Of a stretch of DNA of 64,000 nt, positions 34,745-43,221 are shown in pieces. The notes under the pieces were generated by a model. It was given only the letters and a program-made list of their open reading frames with translations. It was not told where the DNA came from and did not search any database. Position 1 is the first letter of the stretch; each line of letters begins with the position of its first letter. Origin of the DNA: Neoroseomonas marina. Lineage in GTDB: Bacteria; Pseudomonadota; Alphaproteobacteria; Acetobacterales; Acetobacteraceae. The position numbers and the translations under genes were made by a program. The stretch spans positions 248,001 through 312,000 of the forward strand of contig NZ_JABBKX010000003.1 in NCBI RefSeq assembly GCF_012927745.1, written 5' to 3'.

Positions 34745-34773
34745 GCTGGCCCCGGGAAACCAGGGACCGGCGC

Positions 34774-36336
34774 ATGGCGATCCGCAACGTGCTCTACATC
34801 ATGTGCGACCAGCTGCGCTGGGATCACCTCGGCTGCGCGGGGCATCCCTTCCTGCGCACGCCGAACATCGATGCGCTCGCCGCGCGCGGGGTGCGTTTCG
34901 CGCAGGCCTATGTCCAGTCGGGCATCTGCGGGCCGTCGCGCATGTCGGCCTATACGGGGCGCTACGTTTCCTCGCATGGGGCCACGCACAACCGGGTGCC
35001 ACTCTCGGTCGGCGAGGTCACGCTGGGCTGGCACCTGCGCGAAAGCGGGCGGACGCTGGCGCTCGCCGGCAAGACGCACATGCTGCCCGATGCGCGCGGG
35101 ATGAAGCGGCTGCTGCTCGACGGGCAGGACGAGCTCGCGGTGCTGCTGCGCGAGGGCTGGTTCACCCTGGTCGACCGCCACGACGGCCATCACGCCGAGA
35201 CCGACAGCGCCTATGCCGACTGGCTGCGCGCGCAGGGCTACGACAGCAAGGACCCCTGGACCGACTGGGTCATCGCCGTCACCGACGCGGCCGGCAACAC
35301 CCAGAACGGCTGGAAGATGCGCAACGCCCGCCACCCCGCGCGGGTGAAGGAGGAGCACAGCGAGACCGCCTACACCACTGACCGCGCCATCGCCTTCATG
35401 GAAGCACAGGGCGACAGCCCCTGGGTGCTGCACCTGTCCTATGTGAAGCCGCACTGGCCCTACATCGCGCCGGCGCCCTACCACGCGATGTACTCAGCCG
35501 ATCAGTGCCTGCCCGTCATGCGCGATCCCGTGGAGCGCGACAACGCCGCGCACCCCATCCTGCGCGAGTTCCAGAACGAGGAAGTCGCGCAGTCCTTCCA
35601 GAACGACGACTGCATCGCGACGGTCCGCCCCGCCTATCAGGGGCTGATCGCGCAGCTCGACCATCACCTCGGGCGGGTCTGGGCAGCACTCGACCGGCTC
35701 GGACGGTGGGACGATACGCTCGTCGTCTTCACCTCGGACCATGGCGACTACCTCGGTGACCACTGGCTGGGCGAAAAGGAACTGTTCCACGACTGCATCC
35801 AGCGCGTGCCGATGCTGGTCTTCGATCCCTCGCGCGAGGCCGACGCCACGCGCGGCACGGCGGATGATCGCTTCGTCGAGGCGATCGACGTGGTGCCGAC
35901 CATCCTCGATGCGCTGGGCCTCGACCCGGCCGAGCACGTGGTGGAGGGCCGTTCGCTGCTGCCGCTGACGCGCGGCGCATCACCCGCGTGGCGGGAGGCG
36001 GTGTTCAGCGAGCTCGACTGGACCTTCCGCGGCGCGCGGCGGCGGCTCGGGCTCAAGACCGGGCAGCATCACGCCTGGATGGTGCGCACGGACCGCTGGA
36101 AATACGTCCATTGGACGGACGGCTTCCGGCCGATGCTGTTCGACCTCGCGGCGGATCCGCAGGAATTCCATGACCTCGGCGCCGATCCGGCGCTCGAGGG
36201 CGTGCGCGAGGCGATGCGGGAGCGGCTGCTCGCCTGGTTCACGGCGCTCAAGCGCCGCACCACGCTGACCTGGGCCGAGGCCGAATTCCGCACCGATCGC
36301 CACAAGGCGGCCGGCGTGTTCTACGGGGAGTGGTAG
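34774..36336 (+). CDS. Sulfatase-family hydrolase (phosphonate monoester hydrolase-like)
   Basis: 520-residue alkaline phosphatase superfamily enzyme. The N-terminal metal site NVLYIMCDQLRWD is followed by the formylglycine signature C52-G-P-S-R in QSGICGPSRMSAYTGRY. The second metal site is FTSDHGDYLGDH. The length and the CDQLR start resemble phosphonate monoester hydrolase/phosphodiesterase enzymes more than secreted sulfatases, and no signal peptide is present. Activity needs maturation of C52 to formylglycine by a sulfatase-modifying enzyme not encoded here. Starts 29 bases after the ankyrin gene and could be its operon neighbour. Confidence 0.83.
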   Translation: MAIRNVLYIMCDQLRWDHLGCAGHPFLRTPNIDALAARGVRFAQAYVQSGICGPSRMSAYTGRYVSSHGATHNRVPLSVGEVTLGWHLRESGRTLALAGKTHMLPDARGMKRLLLDGQDELAVLLREGWFTLVDRHDGHHAETDSAYADWLRAQGYDSKDPWTDWVIAVTDAAGNTQNGWKMRNARHPARVKEEHSETAYTTDRAIAFMEAQGDSPWVLHLSYVKPHWPYIAPAPYHAMYSADQCLPVMRDPVERDNAAHPILREFQNEEVAQSFQNDDCIATVRPAYQGLIAQLDHHLGRVWAALDRLGRWDDTLVVFTSDHGDYLGDHWLGEKELFHDCIQRVPMLVFDPSREADATRGTADDRFVEAIDVVPTILDALGLDPAEHVVEGRSLLPLTRGASPAWREAVFSELDWTFRGARRRLGLKTGQHHAWMVRTDRWKYVHWTDGFRPMLFDLAADPQEFHDLGADPALEGVREAMRERLLAWFTALKRRTTLTWAEAEFRTDRHKAAGVFYGEW

Positions 36337-36368
36337 CGGGCGCTCGCCCCGCGCGGGACAGCGCCACC

Positions 36369-36393
36369 TGCGGCCCGCACGGCGCGGGCCGCA
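36369..36393 (+). terminator. Hairpin after the sulfatase gene
   Basis: TGCGGCCCGC, loop ACGGC, GCGGGCCGCA forms a perfect 10-bp stem 33 bases after the sulfatase stop, followed by AAGCC. No T-run. Confidence 0.5.
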
Positions 36394-36469
36394 AAGCCAG
36401 GACCGATCGATGCCGGCCACGCGGCCGATCGTCGCCCCGACGCCGTGAAGTAACGCCGCCGAATGCCTC

Positions 36470-36504
36470 AGGGGGCGCGCGAAGGCCAAGCCTCCGCGCG
36501 CCCC
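36470..36504. terminator. Long bidirectional hairpin between convergent genes
   Basis: GGGGCGCGCG (36471-36480) pairs with CGCGCGCCCC (36494-36503), with an inner AGGC-CAA-GCCT stem. It sits one base beyond the stop of the minus-strand RHH-like gene and 130 bases beyond the sulfatase, so it probably ends both transcripts. Confidence 0.55.
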
Positions 36505-36505
36505 G

Positions 36506-36676
36506 TCAGCGCGCGATCCAGGCGTCCGGGCCGTCCTCGGTCGTCTCGGGCAGGTCGGCGGCAAGGTCCTGGACCACCGCCGCCACCCATTCCTCGGCCG
36601 TGGTGCCGAGGGCCGCCGCACGCCGCGCGATCTCCTCCGCCACCTGGTCCGGCAATTCCACCTTCACTTCGGTCAT
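36506..36676 (-). CDS. Small ribbon-helix-helix-like protein (antitoxin-like)
   Basis: 56 residues starting MTEVKVELPDQVAEEIARRAAALGTTAEEWVAAVV: a strand followed by two helices in the order of Arc/CopG-type ribbon-helix-helix DNA-binding proteins or of antitoxins such as CC2985/ParD types. The acidic tail ends AWIAR. No toxin gene is adjacent on the same strand, so a toxin-antitoxin pair is not supported. Start at 36676 follows a GAGG-type site. Confidence 0.55.
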   Translation of the reverse strand: MTEVKVELPDQVAEEIARRAAALGTTAEEWVAAVVQDLAADLPETTEDGPDAWIAR

Positions 36677-36779
36677 CGGCCTCGCTCCTGGCACCGCTGT
36701 GCCAAACATAGGCTGATCAAGGTTTAAGGCACCTTTGCGGCTTCCGCATGGAAGCAATGCTGCAGCGCGGTAACCTGGA

Positions 36780-37274
36780 TCACTCCGCCCCGACGCGGTG
36801 GTAGTCCCGGCTGAACCAGATCAGCCCGCGGGACGCCGCGCCCTGGCGCACCGCCTCCACCTCGCAGAACAGGACGCTGTGGGTGCCGCGCTCGACCACC
36901 TCGGCGATCCGGCAGTCGAAGGACACCGTGCAGCCGTCGAGCGCCGGCGCGCCGGTCGACAGCAGCCCCCAGCTCGCATGGCTGAAGCGCTCGGGCATGT
37001 CGGCTTCGGCGCTGCGGCCGGCGAAGCGGCCCGACAATTCCTCCTGCCCGGGGGCCAGGCAGTTCACGCACAGCACGCCATTGTCCTTGAACAGCCGGTT
37101 CTGCGGGCTGCCGCGGTTGAGGCAGACCAGCAGCGTCGGCGGGTCATCCGTCACCGAGCACACCGCGCTGACCGTCATTCCGCCGAGGCCCGCCGGGCCG
37201 TCGGTCGTCACGATGTTCACCGCCGCGCCGAGGCGGGACATGGCGTCGCGGAATTCCTGCTTGGTGACGGTCAT
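36780..37274 (-). CDS. Flavin reductase, RutF/HpaC-like
   Basis: 164-residue flavin reductase-like protein that supplies reduced FMN to a partner monooxygenase using NAD(P)H. The stretch FRDAMSRLGAAVNIVTTDGPAG and the blocks AVCSVTDDPPTLLVCLNRG and THSVLFCEVEAV match E. coli RutF (pyrimidine catabolism) closely. No rutA-E genes or other monooxygenase are nearby, so the partner is encoded elsewhere or it serves a different oxygenase. An upstream ATG at 37289 would add five residues. Confidence 0.82.
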   Translation of the reverse strand: MTVTKQEFRDAMSRLGAAVNIVTTDGPAGLGGMTVSAVCSVTDDPPTLLVCLNRGSPQNRLFKDNGVLCVNCLAPGQEELSGRFAGRSAEADMPERFSHASWGLLSTGAPALDGCTVSFDCRIAEVVERGTHSVLFCEVEAVRQGAASRGLIWFSRDYHRVGAE

Positions 37275-37332
37275 CAATCGATCCTGCATGCAAGACGCGC
37301 CGGAAGCGCCGGCCGGCCCGCAGGGTGCACGC

Positions 37333-38016
37333 TCACGAGCGCTGCGGACAGGGGCCGAAGCGGATGTCCTCGACGCGCGCCTCGATACGCGCGCCGGTAT
37401 CCTCCGAATCGAGGCCGATCACGATCTTCTCGACCGGCGGCGGCGTGCCGCCGAAGGCCTCGCGCCACAGGGCGGCGAGATTGACGCGCTCGTCGTGCCA
37501 CGTCCCGCGCGGCGCATGCGCGGGCCGCAGGACGAAGACGCGGCCAAGCCCAGCCATGTAGGGGCTTTCGAAGCCGCGCGGTTCCTCCCCCGTGCCGCCC
37601 CAGACGAGGACGAGCGCGGCGCGCGGCAGGCTGCGGCCGCCGGCATGCGCCTCGGCCATGGTGTGCTGGACGCGCTGCCAGGCACTGGCCCGCGGCGGCC
37701 AGCCGCCGAAGCCGATCGTGATGGAAATGGCGCGGTCATCTCCCCCGCGGCGATCGAGGCGCGTCGGCGGCGGTCCGTGGTCGACGCGCCAGCGCCAGCT
37801 CAGGCATTCGGCGGCGCGGCGTTCGTAGCGCCACAGGAAGCTGCCCTGTCCGCGGCCCGACAGCGCCACGGCCCCGTCCGGGGTGGCCGTCACGTGCGCG
37901 GGGGGAATGCCGGGCCAGGATCCTTCCTGCCAGGTGCCGGCCGCGACCGCGGAAGGCGCCGGGACCGCAGCCCCGACGGCCAGCCCGACGCCCAGCAGGG
38001 CCGCGCACCACCGCAT
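37333..38016 (-). CDS. DUF3047 domain protein, exported
   Basis: 227 residues with a signal peptide (MRWCAALLGVGLAVGAAVPAPSA). The Trp-rich body matches the DUF3047 pattern as I know it: LSWRWRVDHGPP, RAALVLVWGG, then a terminal VEKIVIGLDSEDTGA strand. Function unknown; probably a periplasmic beta-sandwich protein. Two Cys near the ends could form a disulfide. It follows the Gly-rich secreted protein gene on the same strand, 52 bases apart. Confidence 0.68.
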   Translation of the reverse strand: MRWCAALLGVGLAVGAAVPAPSAVAAGTWQEGSWPGIPPAHVTATPDGAVALSGRGQGSFLWRYERRAAECLSWRWRVDHGPPPTRLDRRGGDDRAISITIGFGGWPPRASAWQRVQHTMAEAHAGGRSLPRAALVLVWGGTGEEPRGFESPYMAGLGRVFVLRPAHAPRGTWHDERVNLAALWREAFGGTPPPVEKIVIGLDSEDTGARIEARVEDIRFGPCPQRS

Positions 38017-38068
38017 GTATCGAGATGTGTCGCGCGCGGCGCCATGGACAAGGGGCGCTGCGGGCCGG

Positions 38069-38557
38069 TCAGCGCTTCACCACGCCGCCCGGCCCGCCGC
38101 CGAGGTTGCCCCCGCCGCCGAAATTCCCGCCGCCACCCCCGAAATTGCCACCGCCCCCACCGAAATTCCCGCCCCCGCCACCGAGGTTGCCCCCGCCGCC
38201 GGCGCCGAGGTTGCCGCCGCCGACCGCGCCGCCGCTGCGGTACGCGCTGGTCACGGCCTCGACCAGCCGCCCGCTGTCATTCGCGCGGTCGGTCACCCAG
38301 GCGAAGACCACGGCGATGCCCTTGCCCGAGATGCAGCGCACGGTCAGCGCCTCCTCCCCGCGCCAGCCGAAGATGGTCTGGCGGTCCTGGGAGATGCTTG
38401 GCCGGAAGCCGACGCTCTGGATCGCGCGGGACCCGATCGACAGGCATTCCTCCTGGTCGTTCGATGGCAGATCGGCCCAGGCGGTGGTCACGGACGCTGC
38501 CAGCACCGGCGAGGACGCGAGAACGAAGGCAAGGCCGAGCATCGGGATGCGGGACAC
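38069..38557 (-). CDS. Secreted protein with C-terminal GGGGNFG repeats
   Basis: 162 residues. Signal peptide ending VLAAS, a globular part (residues 22-110) with two Cys (EECLSIG and VRCISGK) and a Trp-rich strand, then a low-complexity tail of GGGGNFG/GGGGNLG heptads ending GGVVKR. Such Gly/Asn tails are usually flexible or self-associating. No family recognised. The Gly-Asn theme recurs in the PAP2-like protein 5 kb upstream. Confidence 0.65.
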   Translation of the reverse strand: MSRIPMLGLAFVLASSPVLAASVTTAWADLPSNDQEECLSIGSRAIQSVGFRPSISQDRQTIFGWRGEEALTVRCISGKGIAVVFAWVTDRANDSGRLVEAVTSAYRSGGAVGGGNLGAGGGGNLGGGGGNFGGGGGNFGGGGGNFGGGGNLGGGPGGVVKR

Positions 38558-38641
38558 GGGAACCTCCTGGCACGTCTCTGTCTGTTGCTGCGGGGATGAT
38601 GCGGCGGCCGCGCGAAGATGTGGAGGGGTCCGCGCCCGCCG

Positions 38642-39184
38642 TCAGCCTCGCGGAGCCGCGAGGCGATAGAGCACATGTTCATGCAGCGGGTGGTCCGCCG
38701 GCAGGCGCGGATGCCCGAAGGTGCCGTCCGCCGTCATGCCGAGCCGTTGCATCAGCCGCCAGGACGGCTCGTTCGCCGGCACGGTGAAGGCGACGACCTC
38801 ATCCAGCCGCAGGGTGCCGAAGCCGAAGCCCAGCGCCAGACGCGCCGCATCCTCGGCGAAGCCGCGGCGGCGGAAGGCCGGGGCGATCCGCCAGCCGATC
38901 TCGACCGCGGGGGTGAAGCGCGCGGTCCAGGGAATGGTCATCAGCCCGACGACGCCGACGAAGGGGGCGCCGCCGCGTTCCTCGACCACCCAGAAGCCCC
39001 AGCCATGCTCGGCGATATGCGCCTGCAGCCGCGCGGCCCAGGCATCGCTCTCGGCGCGCGTCATGACCGCGGCGAAGTGCCGCATGCTGTCCGGATCGCC
39101 GTTGATGGCGAAGAGAGGATCGAGATCCTCCTCCCGCCAGGGGCGCAGGATCAGGCGAGGACCTTCGATGGTGGCAGGCGTCAT
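38642..39184 (-). CDS. GNAT-family N-acetyltransferase (RimJ/RimL type)
   Basis: About 180 residues: MTPATIEGPRLILRPWREEDL, then EIGWRIAPAFRRRGFAEDAARLAL with the acetyl-CoA pyrophosphate loop (RRRGFA), and ANEPSWRLMQRLGM. RimJ/RimL-like proteins acetylate ribosomal protein N-termini or small amines; the substrate is unknown here. The ATG at 39184 gives the usual N-terminus. The ATG at 39199 adds five residues and lies just after AAAAGGG, so it cannot be excluded. Divergent from the CoA-transferase genes. Confidence 0.82.
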   Translation of the reverse strand: MTPATIEGPRLILRPWREEDLDPLFAINGDPDSMRHFAAVMTRAESDAWAARLQAHIAEHGWGFWVVEERGGAPFVGVVGLMTIPWTARFTPAVEIGWRIAPAFRRRGFAEDAARLALGFGFGTLRLDEVVAFTVPANEPSWRLMQRLGMTADGTFGHPRLPADHPLHEHVLYRLAAPRG

Positions 39185-39304
39185 GGGCAGGACCGGCATC
39201 CCTTTTGCCGCATCATGGCGCGGCCCATCGTTCCGGTCATCGCCCCCCTCCGCCCTGGCGGGCCCGGCGGGGCCGGCGTAGAACCGGCGCTGGAGGAATT
39301 GCCG

Positions 39305-40135
39305 ATGATGCTGCCATCCGTGGACGCGCTTGCCGCCATGGTGCCCGACGGGGCGCTGGTGGCGATGCCGCCCGACAATTCGCTGCCGTCGGTGGCACTC
39401 GCCAAGGCGCTCATCCGCAAGGGCGCGCGGAACCTGCGCCTGCTCGGCGTGCCGGTGTCGGGATTCGCGACGGACATCCTCATCGGCGCCGGCTGCGTGG
39501 CGGAGGTCGAGACCAGCGCGGTCTCCCTCGGCGAGGCGGGCTTCGCGCCGCGCTTCTCGGTGGCCCTGAAGGAAGGGCGGATCAAGGTGCGTGACGCCAC
39601 CTGCCCGGCCATCCACACCATGCTGCAGGCGTCCGAGAAGGGCGTGCCCTTCATGCCGCTGCGCGGGATCATCGGGTCCGACATCCTCGCGAACCGGCCG
39701 GACTGGAAGGTGGTGCCCAACCCCTTCGCCGAGGATGGCTCCGACCCGATCGTGCTGCTGCCCGCGAAGCAGCCGGACTTCGCCCTGTTCCACGCCGTGA
39801 TGGCGGACAGCGAGGGCAATGTCTGGCTCGGCCGCCGGCGCGAATGCGCGACCATCGCGCACGCATCGAAGGCCGCGCTCGTGACCGTCGAGCGTGTGGT
39901 CGAGGGCAATTTCCTCGAGGATGAGCGCCTCGCCTCCGGCGCCATCAGCGCGACCTACGTCAGCGCCACCGCGATCGCGGAACGCGGCGCGCGGCCGGCC
40001 GCGCTGCTCGACGAATACGGCTTCGACCAGGCCTATGTCTCCGACTACGCCCGCGCGGCGAAGACCGAGGAAGGCTTCCGCGCTTGGCTCGACCGCGAGG
40101 TCTTCGCCGGCGCGCGGAAGGTCGCCGCGGAATGA
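39305..40135 (+). CDS. Class I CoA-transferase, subunit A-like
   Basis: 276 residues resembling the alpha subunit of glutaconate/3-oxoacid CoA-transferases: VPDGALVAMPPDNSLPSVALAKALIRKGARNLRL, seen as two blocks, then GIIGSDILANRPD and a C-terminal EYGFDQAYVSDYA. The family moves CoA between carboxylic acids. GGAGG at 39292-39296 supports the ATG at 39305. Overlaps the subunit-B gene by four bases. The acid substrate is unknown; several such pairs occur in Roseomonas-like genomes. Confidence 0.8.
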   Translation: MMLPSVDALAAMVPDGALVAMPPDNSLPSVALAKALIRKGARNLRLLGVPVSGFATDILIGAGCVAEVETSAVSLGEAGFAPRFSVALKEGRIKVRDATCPAIHTMLQASEKGVPFMPLRGIIGSDILANRPDWKVVPNPFAEDGSDPIVLLPAKQPDFALFHAVMADSEGNVWLGRRRECATIAHASKAALVTVERVVEGNFLEDERLASGAISATYVSATAIAERGARPAALLDEYGFDQAYVSDYARAAKTEEGFRAWLDREVFAGARKVAAE

Positions 40136-40881
40136 GCATCGCCCTGGAAGAGCGCCTGGCCGCCACGCTGGCCCGCCTGATCCTCGATCCCGCCGCGCCG
40201 CCGGCACGGCACATCGCGGTCGGCGCGGCATCCCCCATCCCGGCCGCGGCCTGCTGGCTGGTGCGGCTGATGGGCCACCCCGTGCGGCTGTCCCTGCTGC
40301 ACAAACGCAGCGGCAATCCCTTCACCGAGGGCACGCGCGAACTGTTCGACCTCACCGGCCAGGGGCGGATCGACCTGTTCTTCCTCGGCGGCGGGCAGAT
40401 CGACGGGCAGGCGAACCTGAACCTGGTCGGCACCGGGGACTGGCCTGGCACCGGCGTGCGCTTCCCCGGGTCCTTCGGCAGCGCCTTCATGTACTTCATG
40501 ACGCCGCGGACGATCCTGTTCCGGGAGGAGCACTCGCCCCGCGTCCTGGTGGAGAAGGTGGACAACATCTCCGCCCCCGGTGTCTCGCCGCCCGGCGTCT
40601 TCCGCCGCGGCACGGCGCAGGCTCTGGTCACGGGGAAATGCGTCTTCCGCTTCCATCCGGACCGCGCGCGATTCTCCCTGGAATCGCTGCATCCGGGCGA
40701 CACGGTCGACAGCGTGCGCGCGGCGACCGGCTTCGACTTCGACGCGGAAGCCGACATCCCCGCGACGCCTGACCCGACCGAGGCCGAACTCGCGCTGCTG
40801 CGCGGGCGGGTCTGCGACGAGATGGCCGAGACCTATCCCGAGTTCTGCAAGCGCGTCTGGGGTCGCACCCGCGCCGCATGA
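40132..40881 (+). CDS. Class I CoA-transferase, subunit B-like
   Basis: 249 residues, partner of the preceding subunit: HIAVGAASPIPAAACWLV, then FFLGGGQIDGQANLNLVGTG and PGSFGSAFMYFMTPRTI. The region expected to hold the catalytic Glu of class I enzymes reads FFLGGGQIDGQ with no Glu at that site, so catalytic competence should be examined. The start overlaps the A-subunit stop (ATGA), and the end overlaps the following membrane-protein gene by four bases. Confidence 0.77.
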   Translation: MSIALEERLAATLARLILDPAAPPARHIAVGAASPIPAAACWLVRLMGHPVRLSLLHKRSGNPFTEGTRELFDLTGQGRIDLFFLGGGQIDGQANLNLVGTGDWPGTGVRFPGSFGSAFMYFMTPRTILFREEHSPRVLVEKVDNISAPGVSPPGVFRRGTAQALVTGKCVFRFHPDRARFSLESLHPGDTVDSVRAATGFDFDAEADIPATPDPTEAELALLRGRVCDEMAETYPEFCKRVWGRTRAA

Positions 40882-41273
40882 CCGGGCCGCTGGCCGATCC
40901 CACGCTGACGGCCCTGATCCTGTGGTTCCTGTTGCCGGCGGCATTGCTGGTCGGCATCGCCTGCTTCGCCATGTGGCGGAGCCGCCGGGACTGGGTGGTG
41001 GTGGAGGCCGTGATCCGCGCCGTTCCTGCCCCGGATGATGCGGCCGGCCTGACGGAGATCGCCTGGCGCGACGATGCGGGCGACGTGCAGGTCTCGCGGA
41101 TCCGGCTGCCGCCGGCGAAGCGCCCGGCGCGCCCGGGCGCGCTGCTGAGCCTGTCGCATCCGCCAGGCGAGCCGGATTCATTGCAGACCGGGACCCCCGG
41201 CCCCCTGCTGGCCGGCGCCATCGGCAGCGCCCTTGTCGCGGCGCTCTGCGCCTCCATCCTGCTGGGGGTGTGA
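40878..41273 (+). CDS. Membrane protein of unknown function (DUF3592-like layout)
   Basis: 131 residues with a membrane segment at each end (LILWFLLPAALLVGIACFAMW and LLAGAIGSALVAALCASILL) and a soluble beta-rich middle. The arrangement is like DUF3592 proteins. Translationally coupled to the CoA-transferase B gene (ATGA). No function assignable. Confidence 0.55.
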   Translation: MTGPLADPTLTALILWFLLPAALLVGIACFAMWRSRRDWVVVEAVIRAVPAPDDAAGLTEIAWRDDAGDVQVSRIRLPPAKRPARPGALLSLSHPPGEPDSLQTGTPGPLLAGAIGSALVAALCASILLGV

Positions 41274-41283
41274 CGCTTCGCCT

Positions 41284-41306
41284 GCCCGAAGGTTCCGCCT
41301 TCGGGC
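41284..41306 (+). terminator. Hairpin after the CoA-transferase operon
   Basis: GCCCGAAGG, loop TTCCG, CCTTCGGGC: a perfect 9-bp stem 11 bases past the stop, followed by CCCC, so it is an intrinsic-like stem without a T-run. Confidence 0.5.
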
Positions 41307-41437
41307 CCCTCAACCGCCGGGCGTCGCGCATCCGCACGGCTTGGCTTCGCCGCATCAGCGGCGGGCCGCATCGGCATGGTTCGACAAACGCGCCCCGCTG
41401 ACGCATCTTCCGGCCCGCTTTACGGGAGTGGCATCCA

Positions 41438-42670
41438 ATGGACGACACCGCGACAATCCCCGCCCAGGCGAGGCTCTCGCCCGGCGCGCTCGCGGGCCTG
41501 CGCGTGGTGGACCTGACGCGCGTGCTCGGCGGGCCCTACTGCACCATGGTGCTCTCCGACCACGGCGCCGAGGTCATCAAGCTCGAGCCGCCGCAGGGCG
41601 ACGAGGTGCGCGACTGGGGCCCGCCCTTCAACGCGGATGGCGATGCCTCCTATTTCGTCGGCGTGAACCGCAACAAGCGGTCGGTCGGTCTCGACCTGTC
41701 CAAACCCGCGGGTAAGGAGGTGCTGCTGCGCCTGCTCGAAGGTGCAGACGTGCTGGTCGAGAACTTCAAGCCCGGCTCGATGGAGAAGTGGGGCCTCGGC
41801 TACGAGGCCGTGCTGTCCAAGACGTTCCCGCGCCTGATCCATTGCCGCGTCTCCGGCTTCGGCGGCGAGGGCCCGCTCGGCGGCTTCCCCGGCTACGACG
41901 CCGTGCTGCAGGCGATGGTCGGGCTGATGTCGATCAACGGCACCGAGACCTCCGGCCCGACGCGCCTCGGCAACCCGATCGTCGACATCGCGACGGGGCT
42001 GTTCAGCACCATCGCGATCCTGATGGCGCTGCATGAGCGCGAGAAGTCGGGCCGCGGCCAGTATTGCGACATGACGCTGCATGATTGCGGCATGGCGCTG
42101 CTGCATCCGCATGCCGCGAACTTCTTCCTCTCGGGCAAGCGGCCGAAGGCGACGGGCAACCCGCACCCGAACCTCGCGCCCTATTCCAAGTTCACGACGA
42201 AGACCTGCGAGATCTTCGTCGCCGCCGGCAACGACCCGGCCTTCCGCAAGTTCTGCGAATTCCTCGGCATTCCGGACCTGGCGAAGGACGAGCGCTTCGC
42301 CACCAACGGCCAGCGCGTGATCAACCGCGACGCGCTGACCGAGGTGCTGAACGCCCGCTTCGCGAACGAGGACGGGCATGAGCTGACGCGCCGGATGCTC
42401 GCCGCCGGTCTGCCGGCCGGGCCGGTGCTTCACGTGGATGAGGCGATGGCCGCCGAGCACACCGCGTTCCGCAACATGGTCGCCGAGATCGGCGATTTCC
42501 GTGCGCTGAACACGCCGATCAAGCTGTCGCGCACGCCGGGCGGCGCGCGCAGCCAGCCGCCGCGCTTCAACCAGCATGGGCGGGAGGTGCTGCTCGCACG
42601 CGGATTCTCCGAGGAGGAGATCGCGGCGCTCGAGAATGACGGCGTGATCGTGGGCGCGCGCCGGAAGTAG
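41438..42670 (+). CDS. CaiB/BaiF family (class III) CoA-transferase
   Basis: 410-residue enzyme of the formyl-CoA transferase family. It has LSPGALAGLRVVDLTRVLGGPY, then DHGAEVIKLEPPQGDEVRDWGPP and NRNKRSVGLDL. The catalytic Asp lies in FPGYDAVLQAMVGLM. Its family transfers CoA between carboxylic acids through an aspartyl-CoA intermediate. Acceptor and donor acids cannot be told from sequence. A GGGAGTGG site precedes the ATG. Single-gene unit followed by strong hairpins. Confidence 0.9.
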   Translation: MDDTATIPAQARLSPGALAGLRVVDLTRVLGGPYCTMVLSDHGAEVIKLEPPQGDEVRDWGPPFNADGDASYFVGVNRNKRSVGLDLSKPAGKEVLLRLLEGADVLVENFKPGSMEKWGLGYEAVLSKTFPRLIHCRVSGFGGEGPLGGFPGYDAVLQAMVGLMSINGTETSGPTRLGNPIVDIATGLFSTIAILMALHEREKSGRGQYCDMTLHDCGMALLHPHAANFFLSGKRPKATGNPHPNLAPYSKFTTKTCEIFVAAGNDPAFRKFCEFLGIPDLAKDERFATNGQRVINRDALTEVLNARFANEDGHELTRRMLAAGLPAGPVLHVDEAMAAEHTAFRNMVAEIGDFRALNTPIKLSRTPGGARSQPPRFNQHGREVLLARGFSEEEIAALENDGVIVGARRK

Positions 42671-42680
42671 GGGCGGGACC

Positions 42681-42812
42681 GGAGAGGGGCGCGGCCCCTC
42701 TCCAGACCTCTCCCCGCCAAAGGCCTAAGGGCCTTTGGAAACCCCTACGTATCGGCGTCCAGAGGCCCTTCGGCCTCTGGTGCGGTGGTCCGGAGGGGCA
42801 AAGCCCCTCCGG
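42681..42812. repeat. Array of four perfect hairpins
   Basis: Stem-loops at 42681-42703 (GGAGAGGGG/CCCCTCTCC), 42717-42738 (CCAAAGGCC/GGCCTTTGG), 42759-42780 (CCAGAGGCC/GGCCTCTGG) and 42790-42812 (CCGGAGGGGC/GCCCCTCCGG), each with a loop of 3-5 bases. The first two lie between convergent genes and can act as terminators. The last two fall inside the 3' end of the phosphatase gene and encode its tail. The alternating GAGGGG and AAGGCC/GAGGCC themes resemble REP-like palindromic units. Confidence 0.7.
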
Positions 42813-43221
42813 CGCCGAACTCCCGCACCAGGGCTTCCTGTTCCGGCGTCTCTATCGCCTCCGCGACATACCGCGCCCGCAGCCACGCCACCGGATCGCC
42901 CTCGCTCGCCCCGGCCATCTGGGCCAGGCACGCGAGCGCCATGCCCGTCCGCCCAAGCCCGGCCCGGCAGCCGACATGGAAGGCGTCCTGCGGCCGCGCC
43001 TGCATCGCCGCCAGCATCGCCTGCAGCACCGCGCGCAGCGCGCTGGGGTCCGGCACGCCGAAATCAGGCACGTCCAGCCGCCATTCGGCCTCCACCGCAC
43101 GCGCAGCCCTCGCCTCGAGGCAGAGCCCCCGCGCACCCGGCGGCATGGCGTCGAAGGGCCCGCCGGTGATGCGGACCTCCTGCCCATTTACCCGCAGCCG
43201 CAGTTCGCCGCGCAGCGTCAC
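42745..43221 (-). CDS. Protein-tyrosine/dual-specificity phosphatase-like protein
   Basis: 158 residues. The PTP signature C-x5-R is present as C85-RAGLG-R91 in FHVGCRAGLGRTGMALACLAQM; the residue before Cys is Gly rather than the usual His. A possible general-acid Asp lies in DVPDFGVPD. GTG start overlaps the stop of the diheme cytochrome gene (GTGA). The last 20 or so residues are encoded by palindromic hairpins and look like a non-conserved extension. Confidence 0.75.
   Translation of the reverse strand: MTLRGELRLRVNGQEVRITGGPFDAMPPGARGLCLEARAARAVEAEWRLDVPDFGVPDPSALRAVLQAMLAAMQARPQDAFHVGCRAGLGRTGMALACLAQMAGASEGDPVAWLRARYVAEAIETPEQEALVREFGAGGALPLRTTAPEAEGPLDADT

Noticed and set aside
36506-36676. 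Toxin-antitoxin locus
   Set aside because: Only an antitoxin-like RHH protein is present. The neighbouring genes are a sulfatase (convergent) and a flavin reductase, with no toxin-like ORF.
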